Source: Paramicrosporidium saccamoebae (Eukaryota; Rozellomycota). Taken from it: a stretch of 64,000 nt of DNA. Shown piece by piece: positions 63,796 through 64,000 of this stretch. The stretch lies in contig MTSL01000149.1 in assembly GCA_002794465.1 (NCBI GenBank), forward strand, positions 1 through 64,000, given 5' to 3'. A program made the position numbers and the translations under genes. How positions within the stretch are numbered: the first letter of the stretch is position 1; each line of letters starts with the position of its first letter. The notes under the pieces were generated by a model. The model saw only the letters and a program-made list of their open reading frames with translations, did not search any database and was not told the DNA's origin.

Positions 63796-64000
63796 ACTTT
63801 ACATTTGTCGAAATTGTTTAGTACTGTGGGCATTAGTAGAGTAATGGGCGCGAGGAATTTATCAAGAGTCTCTACTGCTATTGATCAGAGATGACGATCC
63901 TTTGCTACGAGAGAGTAAATAGGAGCCATTACTGCACGCCTCACAGGTATAAAGGGTCTTTACCACTATAATACAAGCTTCACAGATATAAAGGCGCCCT
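63796..64000. other. terminal spacer with recurring upstream motif
   Basis: No coding exon. Near the window end, TATAAAGGGTCTTTACCACT (about 63949-63968), followed by CTTCACAGATATAAAGG, resembles the motif found just before several start codons, so a plus-strand gene may begin beyond 64000. Confidence 0.45.

Overview
This is eukaryotic nuclear DNA from a small, gene-dense genome. About 37 protein-coding genes lie on both strands, usually 10-550 bp apart, and nearly all are single-copy housekeeping genes. More than 40 spliceosomal introns can be placed by restoring conserved protein frames. They are 24-40 nt long, mostly 28-36, with GT...AG ends and often a CTAAC/CTGAC-like branch site close to the acceptor. 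The gene mix (TAF12, ADA3, an NPR/HAL5-type kinase, an RRG7-type nuclease, Msy-type MscS, TMS1/SERINC, 3'(2'),5'-bisphosphate nucleotidase, plus makorin, FANCJ, malonyl-CoA decarboxylase, UDP-glucose dehydrogenase, SMU1 and a TBC/TLDc protein) suggests a fungus or close relative that kept many genes lost in yeasts. An early-diverging, compact lineage such as Rozellomycota/Cryptomycota is my inference; no rRNA or other taxonomic marker is present.

Layout. 0.1-2 kb: possible end of a tiny minus-strand gene, two tandem R-SNAREs, a U4/U6.U5 27K-like protein. 2.3-12.6 kb: HSP90 with a heat-shock element, malonyl-CoA decarboxylase, makorin, TBC/TLDc protein, acyl-CoA oxidase, SURF6/Rrp14 running into an assembly gap. 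12.9-23.3 kb: SMU1 (-), RFC1, UBC12, SF3B3, NMD3 (-). 23.6-32.4 kb: FANCJ helicase (-), HAL5-like kinase, UTP23 (-), RUVBL1 (-), an unrecognised membrane protein. 32.5-44.7 kb: VPS34 (-), UGDH (-), SLC66A2-like PQ-loop protein (-), canopy-like ER protein, PIG-K, SERINC, USE1 (-), PI4K type II. 44.9-55.3 kb: condensin NCAPH (-), bisphosphate nucleotidase, TAF12, SMC4 (-), PIG-V (-). 55.4-64 kb: TTI2, a large unrecognised helical protein, MscS channel, RRG7-like nuclease (-), ADA3 with a second assembly gap.

Functional themes (shared pathways, not operons): pre-mRNA splicing (SNRNP27, SMU1, SF3B3), ribosome biogenesis and export (SURF6, UTP23, NMD3), replication, repair and chromosome structure (RFC1, FANCJ, SMC4, NCAPH, RUVBL1), transcription co-activators (TAF12, ADA3), membrane traffic and phosphoinositides (two VAMPs, USE1, VPS34, PI4K2), GPI-anchor synthesis (PIG-K, PIG-V), lipid catabolism (MCD, ACOX), and PIKK assembly (HSP90, TTI2, RUVBL1).

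Regulatory signals include CCAAT boxes upstream of many start codons, a canonical three-unit HSE plus TATA box at HSP90, and a recurring motif around AATAAAGGGCC just upstream of several starts. Intergenic DNA often holds imperfect tandem duplications of 37-75 bp. I see no transposon, CRISPR array, rRNA or convincing tRNA.
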